From NCBI RefSeq assembly GCF_014696615.1, contig NZ_JACJQJ010000017.1:78752-142751 (forward strand): DNA of 64,000 bases, written 5' to 3'. Every line of letters begins with the position of its first letter. The stretch's first letter is position 1. Below are positions 54,300 to 63,962 of this stretch, piece by piece. Position numbers and translations under genes: made by a program. Source of the DNA: Nostoc linckia FACHB-104 (lineage in GTDB: Bacteria; Cyanobacteriota; Cyanobacteriia; Cyanobacteriales; Nostocaceae). Below the pieces are notes generated by a model, which was given only the letters and a program-made list of their open reading frames with translations, ran no database searches and was not told the origin of the DNA.

Positions 54300-55061
54300 A
54301 TGGCGATCCGATTACATGGCTTTCTTAGTAGTTCCAAACGTTACTTTCAAGTAGAAAGTCAACCGCATCACATTACTGGAATTTTTAAGAAAATCATGCA
54401 CTTTCAAAGCCTACTTGGCTGCGAATTTACCGATGTCCATAGTGCTTATTATGAATATGAAGCAGACGGAACTATAACTTTCTACCAAGCAAATCAAGAT
54501 GTCAATAGTCAGCCAGGTGTTTGGACTTATCTTGTTTATGAAGGTCGAGAAAGCGAAGAAAAAATATTTAGTGATGCTGTAATTAATACAAATATCAGTT
54601 CTTTGCTATCACTATTAGCTGGCCAAAAACTACCACAAGTTACTGTAAATATTTGTGAATATCTTAATTATAAAAATAATGAATGTGAATATTTAGATAT
54701 TCAGCTGCCTTCTGAGTTAAATCATCAAGCAGGTAGAGAAATTGCTCATCTTCTATTAGAGGAGATGAATGCCTTGAAATCATCATCTATTTTTGCAGAA
54801 GATGTAGGCAAAAAATATAAGCAAGCTGTTTTACAAGGATTTATGCAAGCTGCACAGGAAATTTTAGCTAAAAATGGCACAGTCAAAGATTTTGAAAATG
54901 CTCAATATGATGTGCTGAATAAAATTCCGATTGATGATATAGCTAACTTAATTATTGCTTATAACGATTATCGGATCTGGCAAGCTGCTTTGCCCAGTAA
55001 ATCAAAAGCAGTTGAATTTGCCTTCAATACAGCATTAACCTTTATATGCCAAATTAAGTAA
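54300..55061 (+). CDS. hypothetical protein, unrecognised
   Basis: A 253-residue protein with no family I can name. The N-terminus is beta-like (AIRLHGFLSSSKRYFQVES and DVHSAYYEYEADGTITFYQ), the C-terminal two thirds is helical with an AREIAHLLLEEMNAL-like core. No signal, transmembrane helix or catalytic motif is visible. The ATG at 54300 has AAGGA 7 nt upstream and is preferred to a TTG at 54276. AT-rich and flanked by repeat-laden spacers, so perhaps accessory. Confidence 0.7.
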   Translation: MAIRLHGFLSSSKRYFQVESQPHHITGIFKKIMHFQSLLGCEFTDVHSAYYEYEADGTITFYQANQDVNSQPGVWTYLVYEGRESEEKIFSDAVINTNISSLLSLLAGQKLPQVTVNICEYLNYKNNECEYLDIQLPSELNHQAGREIAHLLLEEMNALKSSSIFAEDVGKKYKQAVLQGFMQAAQEILAKNGTVKDFENAQYDVLNKIPIDDIANLIIAYNDYRIWQAALPSKSKAVEFAFNTALTFICQIK

Positions 55062-55133
55062 TATTAAACGATGCAATTGGCAAGCTGTAGAGACTTTATT
55101 CATCAGGTCTCTACAGTTAACGCTTTGATATGT

Positions 55134-55607
55134 TTAAAATGCCTCAAAGAAAGCATCGTCTAATTCGTAACCTAGCATTTGTGCTAGTGATTTGAGGCGT
55201 GATTGACTAGGTAAACCTTGCTGTTTTAGCCAATCACTTAAAATAAATATTTTGTGCATGAGAAATATTTCTAACGCTTCGGGATTAAACTGAATCCCTT
55301 CTTTAGCGCTAAACTGGTGCGGTACCAGCATGGCAGTGTAACGGGCAAATTCTCCAGCTTTCCAATCTAGGAAAAATGGTAGCCAGGGATATCTAGCATC
55401 CAGACGTACAAACCACAGCCGTACTTCAGGAATTTCTGATAGTTCACGGGGATCACCTGGTTCTAAGGCATATTTGATATCAAAGCGTAGTTGCTGTTCT
55501 TGGGATACAATCGCTTCCTCTTGGAATATTTTTTCAATTACCGTTGAGGCAGGCGAAATATCCAGATTGTTAATGGAATCAGTATTGATTGCGATCGTGA
55601 TTGTCAT
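55134..55607 (-). CDS. CRR6-like NdhI maturation factor
   Basis: A 157-residue protein matching CRR6, needed in plant chloroplasts to mature NdhI, an iron-sulfur subunit of NDH-1. The block ALEPGDPRELSEIPEVRLWFVRLDARYPWLPFFLDW and the C-terminal NPEALEIFLMHKIFILSDWLKQQG are diagnostic. The ATG at 55607 (MTITIAINTD) is chosen because the frame to 55751 adds 48 residues unlike the family. It connects in function with the ndhCKJ genes at 12-14 kb. Confidence 0.9.
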   Translation of the reverse strand: MTITIAINTDSINNLDISPASTVIEKIFQEEAIVSQEQQLRFDIKYALEPGDPRELSEIPEVRLWFVRLDARYPWLPFFLDWKAGEFARYTAMLVPHQFSAKEGIQFNPEALEIFLMHKIFILSDWLKQQGLPSQSRLKSLAQMLGYELDDAFFEAF

Positions 55608-56946
55608 TGACTCAGCAGCCACTCTATTTATGCTCAACTGTAGGCTTGAGAATACACAGTAGCAGCTTTCAGGTAGCGATGGTAGATTTACGGCGAATTT
55701 ACCAAGATTTTCAATTGCAAAATTAAAGACGCGAATAATATCGCGTCCCATAACGTCTTTGTCTATTTGCCGAAATTTAAAGGAATATCATGTCTTTAAG
55801 AGTTATTGGCATCCGTTTATCTGCTAGACCTCCTGTTGCAAAGGTAGGTAGTCTATGGCTAAGAATGACATCTTGCCATTTGCGCTTTGTGTTTGCCTAA
55901 AAGTTCTGCCTATTAACATTTAGTGCATTCATAGTTAATACCTGACGGTATAAATTCTATGATTTGCATATTTTCATCCTTGGGATTTTTTATTTGCTCT
56001 AGTTACTTACTCCATGAAAATTACACATTTAATACTGAATACTGAAAGTCAAGAAAAGCTTAATTTCGATTTGATCACTATCAATATTAATTTTCGGATT
56101 TCTGTATTCACCTGTTAGACATTATGTAAATTTGCGGACGTTATGTTAATACGTGGATATGCTGAAATTTTAGTGGCTAGGGCAATGATTTCAGTGTTAA
56201 TTACATTACAATTTTTAATTTGCGATGCTAAAAGGAAAACTCTTGATTTTTCTGCAGTTAAATAACTAGCACTTCTGTTTTATACTAGAGCCTTTACTAG
56301 TCAAGGGTTTATGGAGTTTAGTCTCCTACTTATAAATTCCCTGCTTGGCTAAATATTAAAAAAAGTTGAAAATAAAAACCATTTCTAAAGTAAATATTAA
56401 ATTATTTCAGGTGGGTTAGGCTCGCTATCAGATTTAATTTTTGAATGATTAAAAGGTTTGTTGTATGTTGCTACATCCATCAATCATTCATGACTCATGG
56501 CAAGCCTTACAAATTAACTTTATTTGTACCAACTTACTTAAAAAATTACTTTAAATAAGGGTGAGTTGCTACTATTGTATACCGTATTTTTGCTATACAT
56601 ATTGTAGCTTATAAAACTTATATACTTATAATATTTCTGTTAAAAAGTTAAATACATAATCAATATTCCTTGACTTTGCAGACCAAGAAGAGACGAAAAA
56701 GCTTGCCCTTAGTGGACATTACTAACGATTTTAAGCTAAAGTTGTAATGAGTTTGCTTTAGGGTGGGATGTAACGAAACGACCGTGAACAAACAAAAAAA
56801 TTCTTGCCCTAGCCTGTTTTTTTCGCAGCGTTCAAAAGCAATCATACAGGTAGGGCTGCAAAGTAATAGTAATATCCTCGGTATATACGAATAACCAATT
56901 AACCTTGAAATGGGAAAATTACCCCAATAGTTAACAAAGTTATAAT
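55608..56946. other. long intergenic region between crr6 and the Fur-type gene
   Basis: About 1.3 kb, AT-rich, with no convincing gene. Short frames, including 56660-56962 on the minus strand overlapping the fur start, have no gene-like features. It should hold the crr6 promoter and the Fur-type gene promoter. Confidence 0.5.
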
Positions 56947-57393
56947 ATGCAAAAACAAGCAATATCTACAAAACCAATTCGTTCTCTAGAAGATGCCCTT
57001 GAGCAATGTCAACAGCTAGGAATGCGCGTCAGTCGCCAGCGCCGCTTTATTCTAGAACTACTTTGGCAAGCTAAGGAACATCTATCTGCTAGAGAGATTT
57101 ACGATCGCTTAAACCAGCAAGGTAAAGAAATCGGTCATACCTCTGTTTATCAAAATTTAGAAGCTTTATCTAGTCAAGGTATTATTGAGTGTATTGAACG
57201 TTGCGATGGTCGTTTATACGGTAACATCAGTGACTCTCATAGTCATGTTAACTGTATAGATACCAACCAAATTCTTGATGTGCATATAGAGCTACCAGAA
57301 GATTTTATCCGTCAAGTGGAACAACAGACTGGAGTGCGAATTACTGATTACAGCATTAACTTTTATGGTTACCGTAACCCTCAAGCAAGCTGA
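56947..57393 (+). CDS. furC: Fur family transcriptional regulator, PerR/FurC-like
   Basis: A 148-residue Fur family regulator. The winged helix includes GMRVSRQRRFILELLWQAKEHLSAREIYDRLNQ and HTSVYQNLEALSSQGII. The C-terminal dimerisation domain has HSHVNCIDTNQILDVHIELP. Unlike FurA, only one Cys (VNC) remains where two CXXC pairs bind structural zinc. This pattern and N-terminal KPIRSLEDALEQC resemble Anabaena FurC (PerR-like peroxide regulator), as I recall it, so the symbol is tentative. A regulatory metal site with the HSH region is plausible. Start ATG 56947. Confidence 0.85.
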   Translation: MQKQAISTKPIRSLEDALEQCQQLGMRVSRQRRFILELLWQAKEHLSAREIYDRLNQQGKEIGHTSVYQNLEALSSQGIIECIERCDGRLYGNISDSHSHVNCIDTNQILDVHIELPEDFIRQVEQQTGVRITDYSINFYGYRNPQAS

Positions 57394-57720
57394 TGGTATA
57401 TAAGAGGCTGTTTGTTAAATTTTGACAGTTCACTGTTAATAGGTAACCATCAAGCAAATTGCTCGAATAGGTAAGTAAAAGGGAACGGGGAATAGGGAAT
57501 TCTGCAACCTAGGTGACTCTAGCTGGGTGTTAGCGTAGTAGTCTGGAGAACTTTGATAGTTACGTAGTTAGCATTTTAGTTCTTTAATAAAAGCTTCAGC
57601 GCTTGCTTTTAATAACTATGATGCTGTGTGCGAAAACAAGTCACAATGGTTAGGAATAACCAAAATACCAACGCTGTTTTCTCGCTAAGGTAAAACAGCG
57701 TATCTGTTTTTGAACAGACT
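57394..57720. other. intergenic region between furC and the DUF3685 gene
   Basis: About 325 bp with no gene; contains a TGTTAATAGGTAACC-like motif and the promoter of the downstream gene, unrecognised. Confidence 0.45.
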
Positions 57721-59523
57721 ATGAGCGATCGCCTTTTAAGATTATTGTTAATTGACCAAGACCCTATCTTCCGCTTGGGACTAAGGGTAGCATTGGCAGA
57801 AATTCCGAACTTGCAAATAGTATCGGAAGTCGAAACAGATACGGCTGCTTTACAAGTTTTAGCGGAATTAGCCCAGCAAGACCCGAATTATGTCAATTTG
57901 GTAGTTTTAGAATTAGGCAATCATCGCTTCCCTCAGCTTCAGCAGCAGGGATTACAATTTTGTAGACAACTAAAAGTTTTATACCCCAATCTTCCTGTAC
58001 TACTCCTCAGTTCGGTTACAGAAACGGAACTACTTTTAGCAGCCAAAGCTGCTGGTGTAAATGGCTATTGTCCTAAAGGAACTGCTGTTTCTGAGTTGGT
58101 TACAGCTATGCAAGCAGTAGCGCAAGGTGGTTCCTTTTGGTTTACGGTTGGGGTAACTCAAAACTCAGCACTCCAAACTCAGAACACAATACTTACTCAA
58201 AATTCCCCGCTTCCTTTCGCTAGGCTGCGAAATAATTGGCGGTTATCAGGAATTGATTACATTGACGCTACTCTCAAGTCAGTGACAGCGCAATTACAAG
58301 TACCAGGATTACCAGTGATGGATCAGGCGATTCTAGCTGGAAGGCGACGAGAATTATTAGCAGCGCGTTGGTTGCTGAATCGGTTGCTGGCTACACCGCA
58401 AGAAAGACAACCAGAACAGCAGCAAGTCATACCTAATTCTATGCAATTACCGCCTCCGCTGAATTCTCTGAGTACTGCGATCGCGCCATTAAATACATCA
58501 AATTTATTACAACTACAAGATTCTTTACCTTCACTTAGCCCCAGAACTCTGCAATCTAATTTATTTGCATCTTGTATTACTAAGTTGCAATTACCTTTAG
58601 AGAATGTTACAGATATTCCTTTAGAGATTGATATTCTGCGTGCTGATAAAAAGCGAGAATTGCTTTATTTAATTTTGCAGAAACTAGCTAAACAGTTAGA
58701 TGAACTACGAGTTGCTGAGATATCAATCAATCAATTATATGATTTAAAAAATTCTCTGATATATGATTTGTGGCAATCCACGGTTGCAGATTTTTTTGGC
58801 AGATTTTCTCGTTTGCAAGTAGGCGATCGCAACTTAGAAATTGTCAATATTTTACAAGAAAATCCGCAACCAATCCAAACAGCAATTCTGCAAAAAATTC
58901 CTTTGGTAATGGAGTTATTTACATATTTGCTATTTCCAAGAGACTTGCAAATAGATAATAATTCTTACCCAGCAGGTAGCCCAGAAGCCCAGTCACAAGC
59001 ATTAATGATTTTAGAGAACTTATTGATTCAGGTAGCTAATGGGGTAGTGCAACCACTACTTAATTATTTTGCCGATGTAGAAGTGATTAAACAAAATTTT
59101 TATGACCGCAGATTAATTTCTACCAGAGAGATTGAACGCTTTAGAAATAATTTGTCTTGGAAATATCGTTTAAATAATTATATTAATGAGCCAACGGCAA
59201 TTTTTGAAAGCCGCTATGAGCTATTTGTATTTGCGCCACGTGGAATTGCGAAAACATCAATTTATGCGCCTCGTCGTCAGGAATTAGCCAAACTATCCGG
59301 AATGCCACTAGTAGTCACATTGCTTGTAGAATTTCGGGATGCGATCGCACCTCGCTTAAAATCAGTATTAGCGATTTTTGGTAGTGGTATTGTCTTTATT
59401 CTCACGCAAGTGATTGGTCGGGGTTTGGGTTTAATTGGTCGCGGAATTCTTCAAGGAATTGGCACTGTTTCGTTAACAGAAAAAAACTTGAGACGTAATA
59501 GCGATAAGGGACAGAGGGGATAA
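57721..59523 (+). CDS. pseudo-receiver domain protein with DUF3685
   Basis: A 600-residue protein. Residues 5-135 form a response-regulator receiver fold (RLLLIDQDPIFRLGLRVAL, with D12 and D14, and K119 in GYCPKG), but the phosphoacceptor Asp is replaced by Glu (E64 in VVLELG), so phosphorylation by a histidine kinase looks unlikely. The C-terminal half (about 300-560) matches DUF3685, a cyanobacterial family of unknown function, ending with a predicted transmembrane helix (about 545-565). The ATG at 57721 is clear. It is followed by a phytol kinase-like gene after a 90-bp gap. Confidence 0.85.
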   Translation: MSDRLLRLLLIDQDPIFRLGLRVALAEIPNLQIVSEVETDTAALQVLAELAQQDPNYVNLVVLELGNHRFPQLQQQGLQFCRQLKVLYPNLPVLLLSSVTETELLLAAKAAGVNGYCPKGTAVSELVTAMQAVAQGGSFWFTVGVTQNSALQTQNTILTQNSPLPFARLRNNWRLSGIDYIDATLKSVTAQLQVPGLPVMDQAILAGRRRELLAARWLLNRLLATPQERQPEQQQVIPNSMQLPPPLNSLSTAIAPLNTSNLLQLQDSLPSLSPRTLQSNLFASCITKLQLPLENVTDIPLEIDILRADKKRELLYLILQKLAKQLDELRVAEISINQLYDLKNSLIYDLWQSTVADFFGRFSRLQVGDRNLEIVNILQENPQPIQTAILQKIPLVMELFTYLLFPRDLQIDNNSYPAGSPEAQSQALMILENLLIQVANGVVQPLLNYFADVEVIKQNFYDRRLISTREIERFRNNLSWKYRLNNYINEPTAIFESRYELFVFAPRGIAKTSIYAPRRQELAKLSGMPLVVTLLVEFRDAIAPRLKSVLAIFGSGIVFILTQVIGRGLGLIGRGILQGIGTVSLTEKNLRRNSDKGQRG

Positions 59524-59613
59524 ATAATTCAAAATTCAAAATTAAGTTTTGTTCTCTGTTACCTATTACAAACAGCAAACGCCAAATGACTAATGACAAA
59601 TAACAAATGACAA

Positions 59614-60327
59614 ATGACCAACAATGATTTTATGGGATTAGCAGCCTCTTATAGTTATGCGATCGCATTGCTTCTCTTTGGTGAGGGATTAGGGAGGCTA
59701 TTTCATGTCCCACCAAATTTAACTCGTAAAATTATCCATGTGGGTGCAGGAATGTGGGTATTCGGTATACTGCTGCTGTTTCAAAGTTGGGAAATAGGCA
59801 TTGTACCGTTTGCTAGCTTTATTCTCGTTAATTACTTGCTTTACCGTTACCGAATTGTTAAAGCAATGGATACCGATGACAGTTCGCCAGGTACAGTTTA
59901 TTTTGCAATTTCCGTAACCCTGCTGTTTGGATTGCTGTGGCGACCATCTGGGCCAGTAGATAATGTTGCGATTGCGGTGGCGGGAGTGATGGCGATGACT
60001 TGGGGAGATGCACTAGCAGCGTTAATTGGTAGGCGTTTCGGACAGCATAAATATCAGGTGGGAAGTTCTGTCCGTTCTTGGGAGGGTTCAGTAACAATGT
60101 TGCTTGTGAGTACGACAGTAATCTTTTTAGTATTGCTGTTATTACCAAGTTCGTTACTAAGTCCTTTAGCAGTAACTTATAGTTTAGAGAAAGCTGTTTT
60201 AGCTGCTATTGTTAGTGGTACTTTCGCAACATTAGCTGAAGGTGTTTCACCTCACGGTACAGATAACCTCAGTGTTCCCTTAGTAACAGCGAGTGTTGTT
60301 TGGTTGTTTAACTATTTTTATGTATAG
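59614..60327 (+). CDS. phytol kinase / phosphatidate cytidylyltransferase-like membrane protein
   Basis: A 237-residue protein with about six transmembrane helices. It resembles the CTP-dependent phytol kinase (VTE5) and dolichol kinase group: PNLTRKIIHVGAGMWVFG, then MAMTWGDALAALIGRRFG, WEGSVTML and FATLAEGVSPHGTDNLSVPL. In cyanobacteria such enzymes phosphorylate phytol released from chlorophyll for tocopherol/phylloquinone reuse. Substrate is inferred from family only. ATG start at 59614. It is 2 bp from the convergent small gene. Confidence 0.87.
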   Translation: MTNNDFMGLAASYSYAIALLLFGEGLGRLFHVPPNLTRKIIHVGAGMWVFGILLLFQSWEIGIVPFASFILVNYLLYRYRIVKAMDTDDSSPGTVYFAISVTLLFGLLWRPSGPVDNVAIAVAGVMAMTWGDALAALIGRRFGQHKYQVGSSVRSWEGSVTMLLVSTTVIFLVLLLLPSSLLSPLAVTYSLEKAVLAAIVSGTFATLAEGVSPHGTDNLSVPLVTASVVWLFNYFYV

Positions 60328-60329
60328 TT

Positions 60330-60533
60330 TTAATCTTCATCATTACCAAAAGTGACACAAGGACTGTCAATTTCTTGTGCTGGACTAAATGAACTACAAA
60401 ACATTACTTTAGCGCAATTAACCCCTGATTCTTCGGGATGAATACATTCTATCAAGTCTTCTACTTTGATATGAAAAGCGCAGTCATGACAGATACTTTG
60501 AGATGGTGATGTTTGCGGAAGTTCTTTACTCAT
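60330..60533 (-). CDS. small Cys-rich conserved protein
   Basis: A 67-residue protein. It has five Cys (CHDCAF, IECIHP, NCAKVMFCSSF), which suggest a small metal-binding or iron-sulfur fold. The reading frame has natural composition and an ATG at 60533. It ends 2 bp from the convergent phytol-kinase-like gene. No function known. Confidence 0.65.
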   Translation of the reverse strand: MSKELPQTSPSQSICHDCAFHIKVEDLIECIHPEESGVNCAKVMFCSSFSPAQEIDSPCVTFGNDED

Positions 60534-60595
60534 ATTGGTAAAGTATTTGAAGATAAAAAAATACTACAAAACCGCAAATAATATAGAAAAATATT

Positions 60596-62065
60596 TTATA
60601 AATTCCAATCACGACGAACAGCAAACAAACTTTCGATAAATTCTTGCCAAGCAATATTACTATTTGACTTTTGCCGATGCCAATCTCTGGCACATTGCTC
60701 AATAATTTCTGTAAAACTAGGATATAAGGGAGATAAATTTTCTAAATGCTGAATTTTAGTATTCTGAGACATTGCTAAAGCAATCAAGTTAATTAAATCT
60801 CCTGCTGTTGAGCCCAATATTTCGGCTCCTAAAATTTCTCCACTGCGTAGAACAATTAATTTACAAATACCTGTAGTTTCGCCCCGAATTTGAGCTGATG
60901 CTAATGATTTAAAATATTGACGTAAAACTAAAATTTCATTGGGATTGTATCTTTGTCTTGCTTTTGTCTCTGTTAAACCTATTTGCGCTAACATCGGTTG
61001 CGAAAATATTCCTAAAGGAATGCACCGATAATTAACTCGTAATCTTGAGAAAAAGAGTGCATTTTTGATAGCAATTCTCGCTTCATAATTAGCGATATTA
61101 GCAAAGTCATAGCCACCAATCACATCACCACAAGCATAAATGCGCGGGTTGGTAGTTTGCAGTTTATCATTTACTACTAAATGCCGTTTATACCATTTCA
61201 CCTCTACTGCTGCTAAATTGAGGGATTCAACATTTGGTTGCTGTCCAGTCGCCACGATAATTTCATCAGTTTCAATGGCTTTATCTCCAGCTTGAATCCA
61301 CTTTTTATCGTCAATTCGCATTACCTGAGTAACTGGTGTGTTAGTGAGGATACGTACACCATCAATTTCCAACTGTGCTTGCAATAACTGAGCAATTTCT
61401 GGATCGATATCAGGTAAAATTTGAGGACGTTTGATAACCAGTGTCACATGACAACCCAAGCGCGCTAAGGTTTGCGCCACTTCTATGCTTTGGGGAACAC
61501 CACCAAGAATAACCCACTCTTGAGGGAGTGATGTCATGGATTTAACACGTTTATTCAGAAATTTCCAAATATTCGCTAGGGTCAGGTATTCGGTGGTTGC
61601 TAATCCTTCTATCTCGGGAATGGCTGGACGTGAACCAGTAGCTAGCAAATAAGTGCGTGCGCGTAGTAGGCGTTGGCTAACGGCAAATACTAGATGAGGG
61701 GAAGATTGAAATTGACCATTCTCACAAATGACATCAACTCCCATCGCCGCCAGGTTAGCAAGGGAATGCTGTGCTTCTAAATTGGTAATAACATTCTTGG
61801 CATATAGTAATGCCTCTGGCACTGCCACAGATATTGGTGTATTTTCTGGATTCTCAACTTGAGAGAGATGAATATTCAGACCAACTGCATTATTTAAACG
61901 CTGTGCTAAGTTGCTGATTTCGCTAATAGTTTGAGAATACACAAAGCCATAGTTGACTTTGGGTTCTACCAGGGCAACTTTAGCATGTAGTTGGGTAGCA
62001 GTCAGGGCAGCGTAGCGTCCAGCCAGAGTTCCACCAATAATTACAACATCGTAGTCAATAGTCAT
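60596..62065 (-). CDS. pyridine nucleotide-disulfide-type oxidoreductase lacking the redox disulfide
   Basis: A 489-residue flavoprotein that has the fold of mercuric reductase and dihydrolipoamide dehydrogenase. FAD-binding VVIIGGTLAGRYAAL (7-21), NAD(P)-binding ILGGVPQSIEVAQTLARLG and RIYACGDVIGGYDF are all present. The redox-active CxxxxC is absent: the segment after VALVEP reads NYGFVYSQTISEIS, without Cys. The C-terminal catalytic HPTxxE is YPSFTE (448-453). It should bind FAD and NAD(P) but cannot use the usual dithiol mechanism. Many cyanobacterial annotations call such proteins mercuric reductase, which is misleading. ATG start. Confidence 0.87.
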   Translation of the reverse strand: MTIDYDVVIIGGTLAGRYAALTATQLHAKVALVEPKVNYGFVYSQTISEISNLAQRLNNAVGLNIHLSQVENPENTPISVAVPEALLYAKNVITNLEAQHSLANLAAMGVDVICENGQFQSSPHLVFAVSQRLLRARTYLLATGSRPAIPEIEGLATTEYLTLANIWKFLNKRVKSMTSLPQEWVILGGVPQSIEVAQTLARLGCHVTLVIKRPQILPDIDPEIAQLLQAQLEIDGVRILTNTPVTQVMRIDDKKWIQAGDKAIETDEIIVATGQQPNVESLNLAAVEVKWYKRHLVVNDKLQTTNPRIYACGDVIGGYDFANIANYEARIAIKNALFFSRLRVNYRCIPLGIFSQPMLAQIGLTETKARQRYNPNEILVLRQYFKSLASAQIRGETTGICKLIVLRSGEILGAEILGSTAGDLINLIALAMSQNTKIQHLENLSPLYPSFTEIIEQCARDWHRQKSNSNIAWQEFIESLFAVRRDWNL

Positions 62066-62105
62066 TAGTTAATCAGCTATTACGCTTTTAAATTACACAA
62101 TCACT

Positions 62106-62160
62106 CATGAGGTTTGTTGACTGCTGACTGTTGACTGTTAACCGTCAGCAATTAGCAAGA
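62106..62160. repeat. GTTGACTGCTGAC palindromic repeat
   Basis: TTGACTGCTGACTGTTGACTGTTAACCGTCAGCAATTA carries the TTGACTGCTGAC and GTCAGCAATT arms of the family also seen at 3320-3360 and 6019-6051. It sits upstream of the flavoprotein gene. Confidence 0.65.
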
Positions 62161-62277
62161 AAAAATGTGTGGTGTTAGATAAGGAAAACTTAGTTAATAC
62201 TAATTAGTCATAAATTATTTAGTAAGTGGCCAGTTGAAAATCAAAAATCACTGGCCACTAAAAACTGACAACAGAAC

Positions 62278-63357
62278 TCAGCACTCACTACTCATAACTG
62301 AGTGTAACGCCGTGAGTAAGCGTTGATTATCGACTTGAGTACGTACAGCAACTCTAAAAAAGCGATCGCCTAGTTCTTTAAAACTGAGGCAATCACGAAT
62401 TAAAACCTGATGATGCTTGAGTAATTGCTGCTGTAAATCAGAAACAGACTCTTTTGACTCTACCAGTAAAAAGTTAGCAGCACCTTTTCCTGGTGTTAAT
62501 CCTGGAATGGCCTCTAAACCCCCCAAGAGTTGATTTCTTGCAGGGGGTAACCATAACCAAGTTTGCTGTTGAAATTCCCTATCTTGAAGTGCCGCAATTG
62601 CCGCCGCAGCCGCTAACGTGTTTACTGGCCAGGGGTCACGCCACAATTGCCATCTTGATAGGCGGTCAGGATGAGCGATCGCATATCCCAGTCTCAGCCC
62701 CGGGAGACTGTAAAATTTTGTGAGCGATCGCAAAACCACTAAATTTTCGTATTCCTGTATCAACGAAATCAGACTTTGTTCCTCTTCGGGAGGTAAAAAG
62801 TCCATAAACGCTTCATCTACCACTACCAAACCAAACTGATCCAGGTAGGGAAGAATTGATTGCCGCAAAAAAAGTTTTCCTGTTGGGTTATGGGGATTAT
62901 TAAGGAGTAGCCCTACTTCTTTTAAGTTTTGTGCTTTGTCAAGAAACAATGACAAATTCGCCTCAGATTCCCAATCAACAGGGAACTCCAGTAATTGAGC
63001 GTTATATGCCGATAGAGCTCGGTAGTAGTCGCCAAAAGCTGGAGTCATAACAACTGTTGCGGCTAATTCTGCTAATTCCCGACCTACTAAAGTAAGTAAT
63101 TCTGCCGAGCCGTTACCTGGCAGAATAAACTCAGAAGGCAGTTGATGAAAGTGACTGAGAGCTAATCTCAGTTCACTGTAATTGGGATCTGGATAGTGCC
63201 GAAGATTACCAATATGGGACTGAATAGCCGCGATCGCGCTATCTGGTGGCCCCAAAGGGCTAATACTGGCAGAAAAATCCAGAATAGCATCAGGGGGACA
63301 GCCAGCCAGCGCTGCTGCCCAAGCTAAATTCCCCCCATGTGCAGGTTGCCGCATCAA
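62278..63357 (-). CDS. cobD: threonine-phosphate decarboxylase CobD-type (aminotransferase class I fold)
   Basis: A 359-residue PLP enzyme of the CobC/CobD type, which makes the aminopropanol linker of cobalamin from threonine phosphate. N-terminal HGGNLAWAAA and ILDFSASISPLGPP are signatures of this family; YPDPNYSELRLAL, LPGNGSAEL, LLNNPHNPTGKL, VVDEAFMDF and the PLP-Lys SLTKFYSLPGLRLGY follow. It resembles HisC but the N-terminal pattern favours CobD. ATG start at 63357 (second codon is also ATG). It lies 24 bp downstream of HU, so it may be cotranscribed. Confidence 0.88.
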   Translation of the reverse strand: MMRQPAHGGNLAWAAALAGCPPDAILDFSASISPLGPPDSAIAAIQSHIGNLRHYPDPNYSELRLALSHFHQLPSEFILPGNGSAELLTLVGRELAELAATVVMTPAFGDYYRALSAYNAQLLEFPVDWESEANLSLFLDKAQNLKEVGLLLNNPHNPTGKLFLRQSILPYLDQFGLVVVDEAFMDFLPPEEEQSLISLIQEYENLVVLRSLTKFYSLPGLRLGYAIAHPDRLSRWQLWRDPWPVNTLAAAAAIAALQDREFQQQTWLWLPPARNQLLGGLEAIPGLTPGKGAANFLLVESKESVSDLQQQLLKHHQVLIRDCLSFKELGDRFFRVAVRTQVDNQRLLTALHSVMSSEC

Positions 63358-63380
63358 ATCTAGGTTCCTAGGAAGAAAAC

Positions 63381-63665
63381 CTATGATTTTGGGGGTGCAA
63401 CCTTTTCCCTAAACAACTTCCCAGCAGAGAAAGCTGGAACTTTAGTAGCGGGAATTTCCATTTTTTCATTGGTTTTGGGGTTACGACCTTCACGGGCTTT
63501 ACGTTCCCGTGATTCAAAGGAACCAAAACCAACTAGGGTTACCTTATCGCCAGAGGAAACAGCTTCGATAATTGTTTCCAAAGCAGCAGTTAAAACTGCG
63601 TCTGCTTGCTTCTTGGTAACGCTAGCCTTTTCAGCTACTGCATCAACTAATTCACCTTTGTTCAT
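63381..63665 (-). CDS. hup: DNA-binding protein HU
   Basis: A 94-residue HU protein. MNKGELVDAVAEKASVTKKQADAVL, GFGSFESRERKAREGRNPKT and ATKVPAFSAGKLFREKV define the family, including the DNA-binding arm (RNPKT). It compacts the nucleoid. In Anabaena HU is essential for heterocyst formation. AAGGAG is well placed upstream of the ATG. Confidence 0.97.
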   Translation of the reverse strand: MNKGELVDAVAEKASVTKKQADAVLTAALETIIEAVSSGDKVTLVGFGSFESRERKAREGRNPKTNEKMEIPATKVPAFSAGKLFREKVAPPKS

Positions 63666-63962
63666 ATAAACTCCTTGAGGTTTACTTGAGATTCTCTACA
63701 GATGCACCCTGATGCATCTTTACCAAAATCTCTGTTTTGGGGGATACAAAAGCCTGCCTTTGGGAGCATTTTTACTCAAAATGCCTGCAAATCCCATTGG
63801 CTCGACTTTTCAATGAATCATTCTAAGGTGAACTAGCCAGATGTGGATATATGAAACCATTAATTTATATAGATTTCAGGATTTTTTGTGTTTTTAAGGT
63901 CAATGTTGCCCTCGAAACCACCCATTTTGTAGGAAAAAATACTTAGTGAAAACCCTGGTGTC

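Noticed and set aside
56660..56962. 100-codon minus-strand frame overlapping the fur start
   Set aside because: Composition unlike a gene and it overlaps the start of a well-supported gene on the other strand.
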